Assembly: GCA_040380755.1 (NCBI GenBank) | Contig: JBEIIL010000031.1 | Span: 1-33,316, forward strand | Reading direction: 5' to 3' | DNA length: 33,316 nt | From: Alsobacter sp040380755 | Lineage (GTDB): Bacteria > Pseudomonadota > Alphaproteobacteria > Rhizobiales > Beijerinckiaceae | Part shown: one piece after another, positions 24,862 to 32,992 of the stretch | How positions within the stretch are numbered: the stretch's first letter is position 1 | How the letters are laid out: the number at the start of each line of letters is the position of its first letter | Translations under genes and position numbers: made by a program | Notes under the pieces: model-generated | Told to the model about the DNA's origin: nothing | The model's input: the letters and a program-made list of their open reading frames with translations, nothing else | Databases searched by the model: none

Positions 24862-25627
24862 GGTTCGGGTCATCCCGTGCCTCGACGTCAAGGACGGACG
24901 CGTCGTCAAGGGCGTGCAGTTTCTCGACCTGCGGGACGCGGGCGACCCGGTGGACAGCGCCATGGCGTATGACGCCGCCGGAGCCGACGAGCTCTGCTTC
25001 CTCGACATCACCGCCAGCCATGAGAACCGCGGCACGATCCTCGACGTGGTGACGCGGACCGCCGAGGCCTGCTTCATGCCGTTGACAGTGGGGGGCGGTG
25101 TGCGCGGCACCGACGATATCCGCGCCCTGCTGCTGGCCGGCGCCGACAAGGTGTCGATCATGACGGCGGCCGTGAAAGACAGGCAGTTCGTGCGCCGGGC
25201 GGCCGAGAAGTTCGGCGTTCAGTGCATTGTCGTGGCCGTCGATGCGAAACGGGTCTCAGGCCCGGACGAGGCCCCGCGCTGGGAGGTCTTCACCCATGGC
25301 GGGCGGAATCCCACCGGGCTCGACGCGGTCGACTACGCGCAGGAGGTGTGCGAGCTGGGAGCCGGCGAGATCCTGCTGACGTCGATGGACCGGGACGGCA
25401 CCAAGGCGGGCTACGACGTGGCGCTGACGCGCGCGATTGCGGATGCGGTGCCGGTTCCGGTGGTCGCATCCGGCGGGGTCGGGACGCTCGACCACATGGT
25501 CGAAGGTGTGCGCGATGGACATGCCAGCGCCGTGCTGGCGGCCTCGATCTTCCATTTCGGCGAGCATAGCATCATGGAGGCCAAGCAGCGGCTCGCCGCC
25601 GCTGGCGTGCCAGTGAGGTTTCGCTGA
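24854..25627 (+). CDS. hisF: Imidazole glycerol phosphate synthase, cyclase subunit HisF
   Basis: HisF uses ammonia from HisH to form imidazole glycerol phosphate and AICAR. The 257-residue barrel has VIPCLDVKDGRVVKGVQF (Asp11), TVGGGVRGTDDIRALL, VVAVDAKR (second active-site aspartate), and the C-terminal phosphate loop ASGGVGTLDHM. It is tightly coupled to hisA and to hisE (TGATG). Confidence 0.97.
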   Translation: MLKVRVIPCLDVKDGRVVKGVQFLDLRDAGDPVDSAMAYDAAGADELCFLDITASHENRGTILDVVTRTAEACFMPLTVGGGVRGTDDIRALLLAGADKVSIMTAAVKDRQFVRRAAEKFGVQCIVVAVDAKRVSGPDEAPRWEVFTHGGRNPTGLDAVDYAQEVCELGAGEILLTSMDRDGTKAGYDVALTRAIADAVPVPVVASGGVGTLDHMVEGVRDGHASAVLAASIFHFGEHSIMEAKQRLAAAGVPVRFR

Positions 25628-25947
25628 TGAGCTTCTCGCTGTCGGATCTGGACGCCTTCCTGGCGCGGCGCGCAGCCGTGTCGCCGGAGGAGTCCTACAC
25701 TGCCAAGTTGCTGGCCGCAGGCGCTGCCCATTGCGCCAAAAAATTCGGCGAAGAGGCGGTGGAAGCCGTCATCGCCTGTGCGGAGGGCGACCGCGCTGCC
25801 TTGAAGATGGAGTGCGCTGACGTGCTCTATCATCTGTTGGTCGTGCTTCGCGCCCGCGGCGTCCCGTTGCAAGATGTCCTCGACGAGCTCGGTCGCCGTA
25901 CGGCACAGTCCGGGCTGCAAGAGAAAGCGTCGCGGTCGAAGGGCTGA
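25627..25947 (+). CDS. hisE: Phosphoribosyl-ATP pyrophosphatase HisE
   Basis: HisE hydrolyses phosphoribosyl-ATP to phosphoribosyl-AMP, the second step of histidine synthesis. The 106-residue all-helical product shows SYTAKLLAAG, then KKFGEEAVEAVIAC (the metal-binding EExxE-type segment) and KMECADVLYHLLVVL, the second metal-binding motif. It is a stand-alone HisE, not fused to HisI. hisG, hisI, hisD and hisC are not in this window. Confidence 0.95.
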   Translation: MSFSLSDLDAFLARRAAVSPEESYTAKLLAAGAAHCAKKFGEEAVEAVIACAEGDRAALKMECADVLYHLLVVLRARGVPLQDVLDELGRRTAQSGLQEKASRSKG

Positions 25948-25983
25948 GGCGTTTCGCAACACGGGCGGGTCGAGGGTTGCCCC

Positions 25984-26949
25984 ATGGATCAACGCGTCGC
26001 CTTGACCGAGGAGGAATACCTCTCGCCCTATCGCGTCTTCAGCCGAGACGAGTGGGCGGCGCTGCGTGCCGATACGCCGCTGACCTTGAGCGTCGACGAC
26101 CTGATGCGGATCCAGTCGCTCAACGACCCGATCTCGCTCGAGGAGGTCGTGGCCATCTATCTGCCGCTGTCGCGCCTGCTGTCGCTCTACGTGGCCGCCA
26201 CGCAGGGGTTGTTCAAGGCGACACAGCGCTTCCTGCTGGCCGAGGACGGCAAGGTCCCGTACGTGATCGGCATTGCGGGATCGGTGTCGGCAGGGAAATC
26301 GACCACGGCCCGCGTGCTGCGGGCGCTGCTGTCGCGCTGGCCCAACACGCCCAAGGTCGAGCTCGTCACAACCGACGGGTTCCTGCACCCCAATGCCGTG
26401 CTCGAGCGCGACGGTCTTTTGGAAAAGAAGGGCTTTCCGGAAAGCTACGACGGTTCGGCGATCATCCGCTTCCTGTCGCAGGTAAAAGCCGGCAACCCCC
26501 ATGTCGAGGCGCCTGTCTACTCGCACCTAACCTATGACGTCGTTCCGGGTGAGTCCGTCAGCGTCGATCGCCCCGATATCCTGATTGTCGAGGGCCTGAA
26601 CGTGCTGCTTCCGAACCGGCCACCGCGCGACGGCAAGGCGATCCCGTTCGTCTCCGACTTTTTCGACTTCTCGATCTACCTCGACGCCGACGAGGACCTT
26701 CTGGAGAAATGGTACATCCAGCGGTTCATGCGGCTGCGGCAGACGGCGTTCCGCGATCCGCGGTCCTATTTCCGCAAATATGCCGACATCAGCGACGCCG
26801 AGGCCGAGGGGACCGCTCACGCGATCTGGCATCGCACCAATCTGCCCAATCTGCGCGACAACGTGCTGCCGACCCGGCCGCGTGCAGACCTGGTGCTGAC
26901 CAAGGGTGCCAGCCACCGCATCGAACAGGTGGCGCTGCGCAAGCTGTGA
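25984..26949 (+). CDS. coaA: Type I pantothenate kinase CoaA
   Basis: CoaA phosphorylates pantothenate, the committed step of coenzyme A synthesis. The 321-residue product has the P-loop GSVSAGKS (99-106, in IGIAGSVSAGKSTTARVL), then VELVTTDGFLHPNAVL, the SYDGSAI and VYSHLTYDVVPGE segments and DILIVEGLNVL. It begins 36 bases after hisE and ends three bases from the convergent LysR gene, with no terminator visible between them. Confidence 0.96.
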   Translation: MDQRVALTEEEYLSPYRVFSRDEWAALRADTPLTLSVDDLMRIQSLNDPISLEEVVAIYLPLSRLLSLYVAATQGLFKATQRFLLAEDGKVPYVIGIAGSVSAGKSTTARVLRALLSRWPNTPKVELVTTDGFLHPNAVLERDGLLEKKGFPESYDGSAIIRFLSQVKAGNPHVEAPVYSHLTYDVVPGESVSVDRPDILIVEGLNVLLPNRPPRDGKAIPFVSDFFDFSIYLDADEDLLEKWYIQRFMRLRQTAFRDPRSYFRKYADISDAEAEGTAHAIWHRTNLPNLRDNVLPTRPRADLVLTKGASHRIEQVALRKL

Positions 26950-26952
26950 GCC

Positions 26953-27858
26953 TCAGCCTGGCGAACGGGTCACCGACGCATTCTCGACCAGGTAGTCGAG
27001 CACAGCGCGGACGCGAGGCCAATGCTGGCGGCCCGGTGGCATCAGGGCGGTCACCGGCAGGACCTCGGAGACGTGGATGTCGGCCAGGATCGGCACCAGG
27101 CGGCCGTCGGCCAGGGCATCCTCCATCAGGAAACTTGCCAGCCGGGCGATGCCAAGACCTGACAGCACCATGTCGAGGAGCAGATCGGCACTGTCGCTGG
27201 TGATCGCGGCTTTCACCGGGTGCAGGACCACCCTGCCGTCCACCCGGAGCGGCCAATCGGCAAGCCGCGCCAGGCCGCTCAATGTAAGGCAGGTGTGGAC
27301 CCCCAGGTCAGCCTGCGTACGCGGGGTACCCTTGCGCTTCAGATACTCCGGGCTGGCGACGATGATCCGGGCGGCCTCGCCGATCCGGCGGGCGACCAGC
27401 GTGGAATCGCCGAGCGGGCCGGTCCTGATGGCGATGTCGATCTGCTCGCCGATCACATCGACGCGGCGATCGGCGATCGACAGGTCGAGCGTGATGTCGG
27501 GATACCGGGCGTGCAGGCCCGGCAGCAGCGGGGCGAGGCGGTGCTTCGCATAGGCCGTGCCGGTGTTGAGGCGCACGAGGCCGCGCGGCTTGCCGCGTGC
27601 GGCGGTGACCTCGGCCTCGGCGGCCTCGACGGCAGCCAGGATGTCGCGGGCGCGCGCCAGCATGGTTTCACCCTCGGGCGTGAGGATAAGGCGCCGGGTC
27701 GTCCTCTGCAGCAGCCGGACGCCGAGACGGTCCTCAAGCCGGGTCACGGCCTTCGACAGGCCCGATGCCGTCAGCCCGCTGCCTTCGGCGGCCGCTGCGA
27801 AGCCGCCACGGTCAATGACCCGAACGAACGCCGCCAATTGGGCTGGACCCGTATTCAA
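26953..27858 (-). CDS. LysR-family transcriptional regulator
   Basis: A 301-residue LysR-type regulator. The N-terminal winged helix (about 1-60) reads LAAFVRVIDRGGFAAAAEGSGLTASGLSKAVTRLEDRLGVRLLQRTTR. The rest is a periplasmic-binding-protein-like effector domain (about 90-295, with TLDLSIADRRVDVIGEQIDIAIRTGPL). It resembles the group related to quinone- or aromatic-responsive regulators, but the effector cannot be inferred. The only suitable start is a TTG at 27858 with AGGA about ten bases upstream. It diverges from a small ORF, which is the obvious candidate target. Confidence 0.9.
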   Translation of the reverse strand: MNTGPAQLAAFVRVIDRGGFAAAAEGSGLTASGLSKAVTRLEDRLGVRLLQRTTRRLILTPEGETMLARARDILAAVEAAEAEVTAARGKPRGLVRLNTGTAYAKHRLAPLLPGLHARYPDITLDLSIADRRVDVIGEQIDIAIRTGPLGDSTLVARRIGEAARIIVASPEYLKRKGTPRTQADLGVHTCLTLSGLARLADWPLRVDGRVVLHPVKAAITSDSADLLLDMVLSGLGIARLASFLMEDALADGRLVPILADIHVSEVLPVTALMPPGRQHWPRVRAVLDYLVENASVTRSPG

Positions 27859-27956
27859 GACTTCTTGTCCTGAGTGTGCGGCCCGAAGACCAGATTATAA
27901 TCTCTAAGGAATGCAATACGGTTTGTCCATCGCAAGCCATTCCTCAGGAGGCCGCC

Positions 27957-28154
27957 ATGTCAAATCCCTACGCAGCCTGGATGTTCGACGCCGCACGGTT
28001 GGAGATCGATATCGACAGTCACCGCCGGGCAGCGACGCGCGCCCGTGCCGCCGCACGGCGGGCGGCGTTCTTGGCCGTTTGGCGCTGGGTCCGTCATCCG
28101 GCAGGCCCGGAGAGCATGCCTGCAACGGCGCGGTGTGATGCCGGGCGCGCGTGA
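27957..28154 (+). CDS. Small hypothetical protein divergent from the LysR gene
   Basis: A 65-residue ORF with an excellent ribosome binding site (CAGGAG, six bases before the ATG). The product is rich in arginine and alanine, starts MSNPYAAWMFDAARLEID and contains RAATRARAAARRAAFLAVWRW, which could form a positively charged amphipathic helix. I do not recognise a family. The 98-base gap to the LysR gene contains the palindrome ATTATAAT (27894-27901), AT-rich in this GC-rich region. Being divergent from a LysR gene it may be its target, but this is a guess. Confidence 0.5.
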   Translation: MSNPYAAWMFDAARLEIDIDSHRRAATRARAAARRAAFLAVWRWVRHPAGPESMPATARCDAGRA

Positions 28155-28257
28155 CGCACCGACTTCGTTCTTCAGCATGGATGGCCCTTGGGTGCCACTG
28201 TGGCACTGACCGTTGGCTCGTTTCCCGACCCGCCCGTAGGGTTGCGGCAGGGCGTGC

Positions 28258-28285
28258 CCGGAATGTTTCACGTGAATCATTCCGG
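28258..28285. other. parS: parS-like palindrome (probable ParB-binding site)
   Basis: The 28-base stretch reads CCGGAATG...CATTCCGG around a CACGTG centre and is palindromic except for one mismatched pair. Its 16-base core at 28264-28279, TGTTTCACGTGAATCA, matches the well-known parS consensus TGTTTCACGTGAAACA at 15 of 16 positions. parS is the site where ParB loads to segregate the origin region. It lies in the 163-base non-coding gap between the small ORF and the pfkB gene. I found no second copy in the window. Confidence 0.75.
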
Positions 28286-28317
28286 ATGCTGCGGCCAGGA
28301 ATCGAAGTCCGCAGCTG

Positions 28318-29319
28318 TCAGACCGGCAATCCGTTGTCGCGCGCCAGCTGGCGCAGCTCGACCTGGGGCCTCGCCCCGATGTGCTGGATGACCTCGGCTG
28401 CGGCCAAGCCGCCGAGCCGGCCGCAGGTGGGGCCGTCGAAGCCGCGGGCCAGGCCAAACAGGAAGCCGGCCGCGAACAGATCGCCGGCGCCCGTCGTATC
28501 GACGATGGTGTCGACCGGGCTGGCCTCGACGGCTCGGGTCTCCTCGCGGGTGACCACCAGGCAGCCATGCTCCGATCGCGTCACGGCGCCCAACACACCT
28601 TCGTTGCGCAGTGCGGACACAGCCGAATCGAAATCCGACGTCTCGTAGAGGCTCTTCAGCTCGCTCTCATTGGCGAAGACGATGTCGAGCTTGCCGGACC
28701 GCATGAGGTCGAGGAATTCTCCCCGGAAGCGATCGACGCAGAAGCTGTCAGACAACGTCATCGCGACCTTGCGGCCGGCCGCATGGGCCATGTCGGCGGC
28801 GACACGGAACGCCTGCTTGGCTTCCTCGCGATCCCACAGATAGCCCTCCAGATAGACGAAGGCCGACGCCTCCACGGTGGCATGATCGATGTCGGTCGGC
28901 CTCAAATTGGTACAGGCGCCCAGATAGGTGTTCATGGTGCGCTCGCCGTCAGGCGTCACCAGGATGAAGCTGCGGGCCGTCGCAGGTCCATCCGTCGCGG
29001 CGACGGTGGGGAAGTGGATCCCCATGGCGCCGATGTCGTGGCGGAAATGCCCGCCGACCTTGTCGTCGCGGACCTTGCCGATATAGGCAGCGCGGCCGCC
29101 GAACGAGGCTACGCCGACAACCGAATTGGCGACCGAGCCCCCGGACACGATCGTGGAAGGACCCATGGCGGCGTAGATCCGCTCTGCCTCGGGCTCATCG
29201 ATCAGCCGCATAGAGCCCTTGTGCAGCGCGTTGGCGATCAGGAAGGCGTCGTCGGTCTGGGCGATGACGTCGACGATGGCGTTGCCGAGGCCGAGAACGT
29301 CGTACTGAATGGCGGGCAT
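28318..29319 (-). CDS. PfkB-family carbohydrate/adenosine kinase
   Basis: A 333-residue ribokinase-fold kinase. It has GGSVANS (60-66) in the substrate lid, and DTTGAGDLFAAGFLFGLARG (274-293), the PfkB signature with the catalytic aspartate and anion hole. The YDVLGLGNAIVDVIA opening resembles the group commonly annotated as adenosine kinase in Rhizobiales. The substrate cannot be fixed from sequence. I start at the ATG at 29319; a TTG 19 codons further upstream is unlikely. It comes after an XRE gene with a 60-base gap. Confidence 0.88.
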   Translation of the reverse strand: MPAIQYDVLGLGNAIVDVIAQTDDAFLIANALHKGSMRLIDEPEAERIYAAMGPSTIVSGGSVANSVVGVASFGGRAAYIGKVRDDKVGGHFRHDIGAMGIHFPTVAATDGPATARSFILVTPDGERTMNTYLGACTNLRPTDIDHATVEASAFVYLEGYLWDREEAKQAFRVAADMAHAAGRKVAMTLSDSFCVDRFRGEFLDLMRSGKLDIVFANESELKSLYETSDFDSAVSALRNEGVLGAVTRSEHGCLVVTREETRAVEASPVDTIVDTTGAGDLFAAGFLFGLARGFDGPTCGRLGGLAAAEVIQHIGARPQVELRQLARDNGLPV

Positions 29320-29379
29320 TTGCGGGTCCGGTTGCGACTGGTGCGCCCCTGTCGCATCGCGTCTGCGTCCGGTCAAGCC

Positions 29380-29742
29380 TCAGCGCGGCGAGCGCCGCCT
29401 GAGGACTGCCGACAGGGCCACAAGCTCGGCCTCGTCGAGATCGCCGATCTGACGGGCGAGGCTGTTGGCGAGATGGGTGGCGGTCGGTGACAGGCCGGCG
29501 GTGTCGACGACAACCCGCGGATGCGACAGATCGGCCAGCCGCTGCAGCTCCTCGGCATCGTCCCAGATGACGTTGAAGTACTGGATGACGCGCTGCACGA
29601 ACCCCCAGCCCGGCCGGCCGCGGCGTCCGTGCTCCAGCGCCGACAGGTAGGTGGGCGTGACGCCAAGCGCCGCTGCCATGTCCTTGAGGGCGATGCCGCG
29701 CTCGGCCCGCAGCGCCCGGACCCGCTGGCCGAACGGCGTCAC
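29380..29742 (-). CDS. XRE-family helix-turn-helix protein
   Basis: A 120-residue protein with a Cro/C1-type HTH over about residues 5-65 (FGQRVRALRAERGIALKDMAAALGVTPTYLSALEHGRRGRPGWGFVQRVIQYF) and a helical C-terminal region (AEELQRLADLSHPRVVVDTAGLSPTATHLANSLARQIGDL). It starts with a GTG at 29742 overlapping the Smr gene stop (GTGA). Its place after an smr gene is conserved in many Rhizobiales. Targets unknown. Confidence 0.85.
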   Translation of the reverse strand: MTPFGQRVRALRAERGIALKDMAAALGVTPTYLSALEHGRRGRPGWGFVQRVIQYFNVIWDDAEELQRLADLSHPRVVVDTAGLSPTATHLANSLARQIGDLDEAELVALSAVLRRRSPR

Positions 29743-30314
29743 GCCTCGCTGCTCCGCCGGCGGCGGATGCGGACATAGAGCGCACCTGCTCCGCCCTGGT
29801 GCCCGGCGGCCTCCTCGAAACCGACGACCAAGGGGCGGATATCCGGCAGGCGCAGCCAGTGCGGCACAACGCGCCGCAGGACGCCGCGCTCCTCGAACAG
29901 GCCGCCATCCTGGGCACTCCCGCCGCCCTTGCCGGTGACCACGAGGACCACCTGGCACCCGTCTGACTGGGCCCTGGCGAGAAAGCCCCGCAGGGCGGCA
30001 TGGGCTTGCTCCTGGCGCATGCCGTGAAGGTCGATCATGGCGTCGATCGGGTGGCTGCCGCGGGCGAGCCGCTGGCGCAGGCGTCGCTCCAGCGGGGCCA
30101 GCGGCGGCGGAGTCGGGACCGGGGGTGGTTTTGGCCGGCCCGAGGTAGCGCGTGCGGCGACCGGGGGCGGCTCGGCGGCAGGGAGCTCGGGAGGGGCTGG
30201 CGGAGGCGGCGATGGCTCGGCTGGCGCCTGACCGGGCATGGGCGCCACGTGGCGGACAACCTGCGCCCAAAGCGCGACTTCGTCGGGCGTCAGTGTCCGG
30301 CGACGCCGGCTCAC
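29739..30314 (-). CDS. Smr/MutS2-type domain protein
   Basis: A 191-residue protein with a short N-terminal region, a proline-rich linker (about 28-75), and a C-terminal Smr domain. The Smr landmarks are DLHGMRQEQAH (95-105), VVTGKGGG (126-133) and the final GGAGALYVRIRR. Smr domains have nicking or structure-specific nuclease activity in some proteins; this stand-alone form has no assigned role. It overlaps both mltA (GTG/TGA region) and the XRE gene. Confidence 0.88.
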   Translation of the reverse strand: MSRRRRTLTPDEVALWAQVVRHVAPMPGQAPAEPSPPPPAPPELPAAEPPPVAARATSGRPKPPPVPTPPPLAPLERRLRQRLARGSHPIDAMIDLHGMRQEQAHAALRGFLARAQSDGCQVVLVVTGKGGGSAQDGGLFEERGVLRRVVPHWLRLPDIRPLVVGFEEAAGHQGGAGALYVRIRRRRSSEA

Positions 30315-31507
30315 GGATCGGCGTCCCGGGCAAGCAGCACCACGAATCGGCCAGGGTGCCGCACAAGCCCGGCGCGATTGCCTGCGGCGGCGCCGGAGCC
30401 GAAGAAGATGTCGGCCCGGGCCGCGCCCAGAATGGCTGATCCGGTGTCCTGGGCGATGGTGAGCGCCGCAAAGCGCCGCGTTCCGCCTGCGGGTTCGGGC
30501 AGATCCGCCGCAATGACGAAGGGGGTGCCATAGGGCCAGAGCGTCCGGTCGACCGCGATCGACCGCAGCGGCACAAGCGGGACGGACGCGGCGCCAACGG
30601 GTCCCTTGGCCGGATCGAGATCATGGCGGACGGCAAAGAAGATGTAGGACCGGTTGAGCCGCATGACGCGGCGGGCCTCGGCCGGGTACGCGCGCAGCCA
30701 GGCCTGGAGCCGCTCGAGCGACATGGCCTCCATGGTCATGTGCCCCTCGGCGACGACCACCCGGCCGATCGAGGTGTAGGGCAGTCCGTTGCGGCCGGCA
30801 TAGACCAGCCTTGCCAACGTCCCATCCGGGAGACTAAGGCGGGCGGAGCCTTGGACCTGCGCATAAAACAGGTCGACCTCGTCGCGCAGCCAGGCGATCT
30901 CGAGGCCCTTCCCAGCAAGCGCCCCGTCCATGATCGCCGCGCGGTCGGGATAGGGCACGAGGCCTTCGGGAGACCGGCGTCCTGCGGCAAGGGCCGGGTC
31001 GAGGCCGGGGCGCGTTTCACCCGGGGCGAGGGTCTCGAGGTCGGACGGACGGCCCAGCGCTGGCACCGGGAAGCCGTCGGAGGGCGCCAGCGACGCCTCG
31101 ATCTCCGGCTCGTAGTAGCCCGTGAGAAATCCCTCGCCGGCCGGCGGGGTGACGGCGAACGGGCGGAACCGCGTCTCGAAAAATGCCTTCGCGGCGTCAC
31201 CCGTGAGCGCCCCGGTCATCAGGGCCGCCCTGCAAGCCGCAACGAGCGCCCGGCCAGGTGGCAGGCCAGGGCGGAGCACTGTGTCGCCACTGACGACGCC
31301 CGGGCAAGTCAGCTGGAAGACGGCGAAGGCAGCCGCGTGATCGTCGGTCGCCCAGCCCGGTACATCGGTCCAGGCCATCGGCGACAGGCTGGCGTTGCCG
31401 GGTCCGGTCGGGGCGCTCAAGGCGTCGAACTCGCCAGCGACCAGCAGGCCGAGCGCGGCAGCACAGGACAGAACGCGGGGACGCGCATCGCGGCCCCTTG
31501 CCGTCAC
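30311..31507 (-). CDS. mltA: Membrane-bound lytic murein transglycosylase A MltA
   Basis: MltA cleaves the glycan strands of peptidoglycan. The 398-residue product has an N-terminal hydrophobic stretch (about 11-32) that looks like a Sec signal peptide, not a clear lipobox. The MltA domain includes FLTGYYEPEIEASL and YAQVQGSARLSLPDG, and the C-terminal 3D domain ends with AQDTGSAILGAARADIFFGSG, which contains the conserved aspartates. It begins with a GTG at 31507, overlapping the timA stop. Confidence 0.92.
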   Translation of the reverse strand: MTARGRDARPRVLSCAAALGLLVAGEFDALSAPTGPGNASLSPMAWTDVPGWATDDHAAAFAVFQLTCPGVVSGDTVLRPGLPPGRALVAACRAALMTGALTGDAAKAFFETRFRPFAVTPPAGEGFLTGYYEPEIEASLAPSDGFPVPALGRPSDLETLAPGETRPGLDPALAAGRRSPEGLVPYPDRAAIMDGALAGKGLEIAWLRDEVDLFYAQVQGSARLSLPDGTLARLVYAGRNGLPYTSIGRVVVAEGHMTMEAMSLERLQAWLRAYPAEARRVMRLNRSYIFFAVRHDLDPAKGPVGAASVPLVPLRSIAVDRTLWPYGTPFVIAADLPEPAGGTRRFAALTIAQDTGSAILGAARADIFFGSGAAAGNRAGLVRHPGRFVVLLARDADP

Positions 31508-32208
31508 TGGCCCGACTCGGTCGCCACCAGCTTCCAGTTGGGATCGCGGGTGCCGGCCTCACGCGAGAAGGTCCAAACATCGGTCACGTCGACGATCTTG
31601 TCCGGCGCGCCATCGATGACCGTCCCGTCCTTGTCGCGCGTGGCCGTGATCAGCTTCGAGAGGAAGCGGACCGTGACCTGAGCGACCTTCCCGCGCAACT
31701 GGGCATCGACGATCTCGGCCTTGTCGATGGAGACGAAGGTGGTGTCGACCTTCTCGCCACGCTTCTCACGCTCGGCAATAGCGCCCACGAAACCCTCGAA
31801 GACCTCGCGAGACAGCAGGTCCTTGAGCACGCGACGATCACCCGCCGCAAAGGCCGAAACGATCATCTCGTAGGCCGACTTGGCACCTTCAGCGAAGCCC
31901 TTCGCGTCGAAACCGCCCTCGGCAGCCGCGATGGCGTCGAGACCGGCCGCCAGCGGCGTCCCAGGCTCGGCAATGCCATGCCACCGTTCGGTCGGAGCCA
32001 CTGGCTCTGGCGGGGCTCCAAGCACAGGGGACTCGGTCGACTTGTCGAGCCGCACGACATTGCTGTCATTGGCGGGGGCCGGCGCCTGCCGGTCGCGCAT
32101 GATCTCGGACGGGGGACGCTCGGTGCCGGTCCGGGTCCCAAGGACGGAGCGCAGCCGCCAGATCACGAAGACGGCGAGCGCAAAAAAAACGATCGGGGTC
32201 AATTCCAT
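31504..32208 (-). CDS. Tim44/TimA-family putative adaptor protein
   Basis: A 234-residue protein with one N-terminal membrane helix (about 5-20, PIVFFALAVFVIWRL), a linker (25-95) and a Tim44-like C-terminal domain (about 100-230: FAEGAKSAYEMIVSAFAAGDRRVLKDLLSREVFEGF, then IVDVTDVWTFSRE). In Caulobacter a member of this family (TimA) was found in the inner membrane. It lies at the head of the timA-mltA-smr-xre-pfkB group, divergent from secB. The ribosome binding site is weak. Confidence 0.85.
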   Translation of the reverse strand: MELTPIVFFALAVFVIWRLRSVLGTRTGTERPPSEIMRDRQAPAPANDSNVVRLDKSTESPVLGAPPEPVAPTERWHGIAEPGTPLAAGLDAIAAAEGGFDAKGFAEGAKSAYEMIVSAFAAGDRRVLKDLLSREVFEGFVGAIAEREKRGEKVDTTFVSIDKAEIVDAQLRGKVAQVTVRFLSKLITATRDKDGTVIDGAPDKIVDVTDVWTFSREAGTRDPNWKLVATESGQ

Positions 32209-32461
32209 GGCGATGAACGTCCTCTGCGGACAAGGGCACCCGGCTGGGTACGCACCTTCGTCCAGTATATGGAGATGCGAACCGGTTCATCCACCCGCTC
32301 GGCACCGAACGCAAGGGGGAGCTTCAAGGCCCCGGCGCTCACGGCCCCCGTCGCCTTGTCGGTGCGTGTGTTCCATGCTAGCCCGCAGCGCAGGATCGGC
32401 CAGCGCGCCGGACATGCAACGGTTCATGCCGGCCCGGGAGGCCGGCTCACGGAGACACGAA
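32209..32461. promoter_or_regulatory. Divergent intergenic region between timA and secB
   Basis: 253 bases without a gene. TATACT (32264-32269, minus strand) is a reasonable -10 for the timA operon. On the plus strand CTTGTC about 95 bases before secB, followed after 17 bases by a CTAGCC-like hexamer, is a possible secB promoter. In other Rhizobiales an fxsA gene often occupies this slot; I find no FxsA-like ORF here. Confidence 0.3.
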
Positions 32462-32938
32462 ATGGCAAACGGCAATGGCGGAGCGCCCGAGCAGGAGCTC
32501 GCTCCCGCGCTCAACGCGCTGGCGCAGTACATCAAGGACTTCTCGTTCGAGAACCCCAACGCGCCGCGCTCGCTGCAGCCGCAGCCCAATCCGCCGCAGA
32601 TCTCGATCTCGGTCAACGTCAACGCCAAGCAGCTGGCGGACACAGACTTCGAGGTCGAGCTCACGCTGGAGGGCAAGGCCGGTGAGGCGCCCAACCTGCT
32701 GTTCAGCTTCGAACTCCTCTATGCGGGCATCTTCCGCGTGCAGAACATCCCGGCCGAGAACGTCCATCCGGTCGTGATGATCGAATGCCCGCGCCTGCTG
32801 TTCCCGTTCGCCCGGCAAATCGTCGCCGATGCGGTGCGCAATGGCGGTTTCCCACCGCTGTTCATCGATCCGATCGACTTTGCGGCGCTGTTCCGCCAGC
32901 GTGTGTCAGAAGTGCAAGGAACCACCGCGAACGCCTGA
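32462..32938 (+). CDS. secB: Protein-export chaperone SecB
   Basis: SecB holds preproteins in an export-competent state and hands them to SecA. The 158-residue product has QYIKDFSFENPNAP, then SISVNVNAKQLADTDFEVEL, a leucine-rich segment with ELLYAGIFRVQNI and the C-terminal FPPLFIDPIDFAALFRQR. The start is the ATG at 32462 with GGAG seven bases upstream; a longer open frame upstream is a shadow. A strong terminator follows 29 bases after the stop. Confidence 0.96.
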   Translation: MANGNGGAPEQELAPALNALAQYIKDFSFENPNAPRSLQPQPNPPQISISVNVNAKQLADTDFEVELTLEGKAGEAPNLLFSFELLYAGIFRVQNIPAENVHPVVMIECPRLLFPFARQIVADAVRNGGFPPLFIDPIDFAALFRQRVSEVQGTTANA

Positions 32939-32967
32939 GCGATCGGGCTCGGCAGATCGTGTTCTGA

Positions 32968-32991
32968 GGCGGGCCCATGGCCCGCCTTTTT
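32968..32991 (+). terminator. Rho-independent terminator after secB
   Basis: GGCGGGC (32968-32974) and GCCCGCC (32980-32986) pair perfectly around the loop CCATG, followed by five T's. It ends one base before the convergent dnaQ stop, so in the other direction it could only act weakly because the poly-T lies upstream. Confidence 0.9.
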
Positions 32992-32992
32992 C

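Noticed and set aside
28192..28206. GTGCCA-CTG-TGGCAC stem-loop as a terminator for the small ORF
   Set aside because: There is no T-tract after it and the stem is only six pairs, so a terminator call is not supported.
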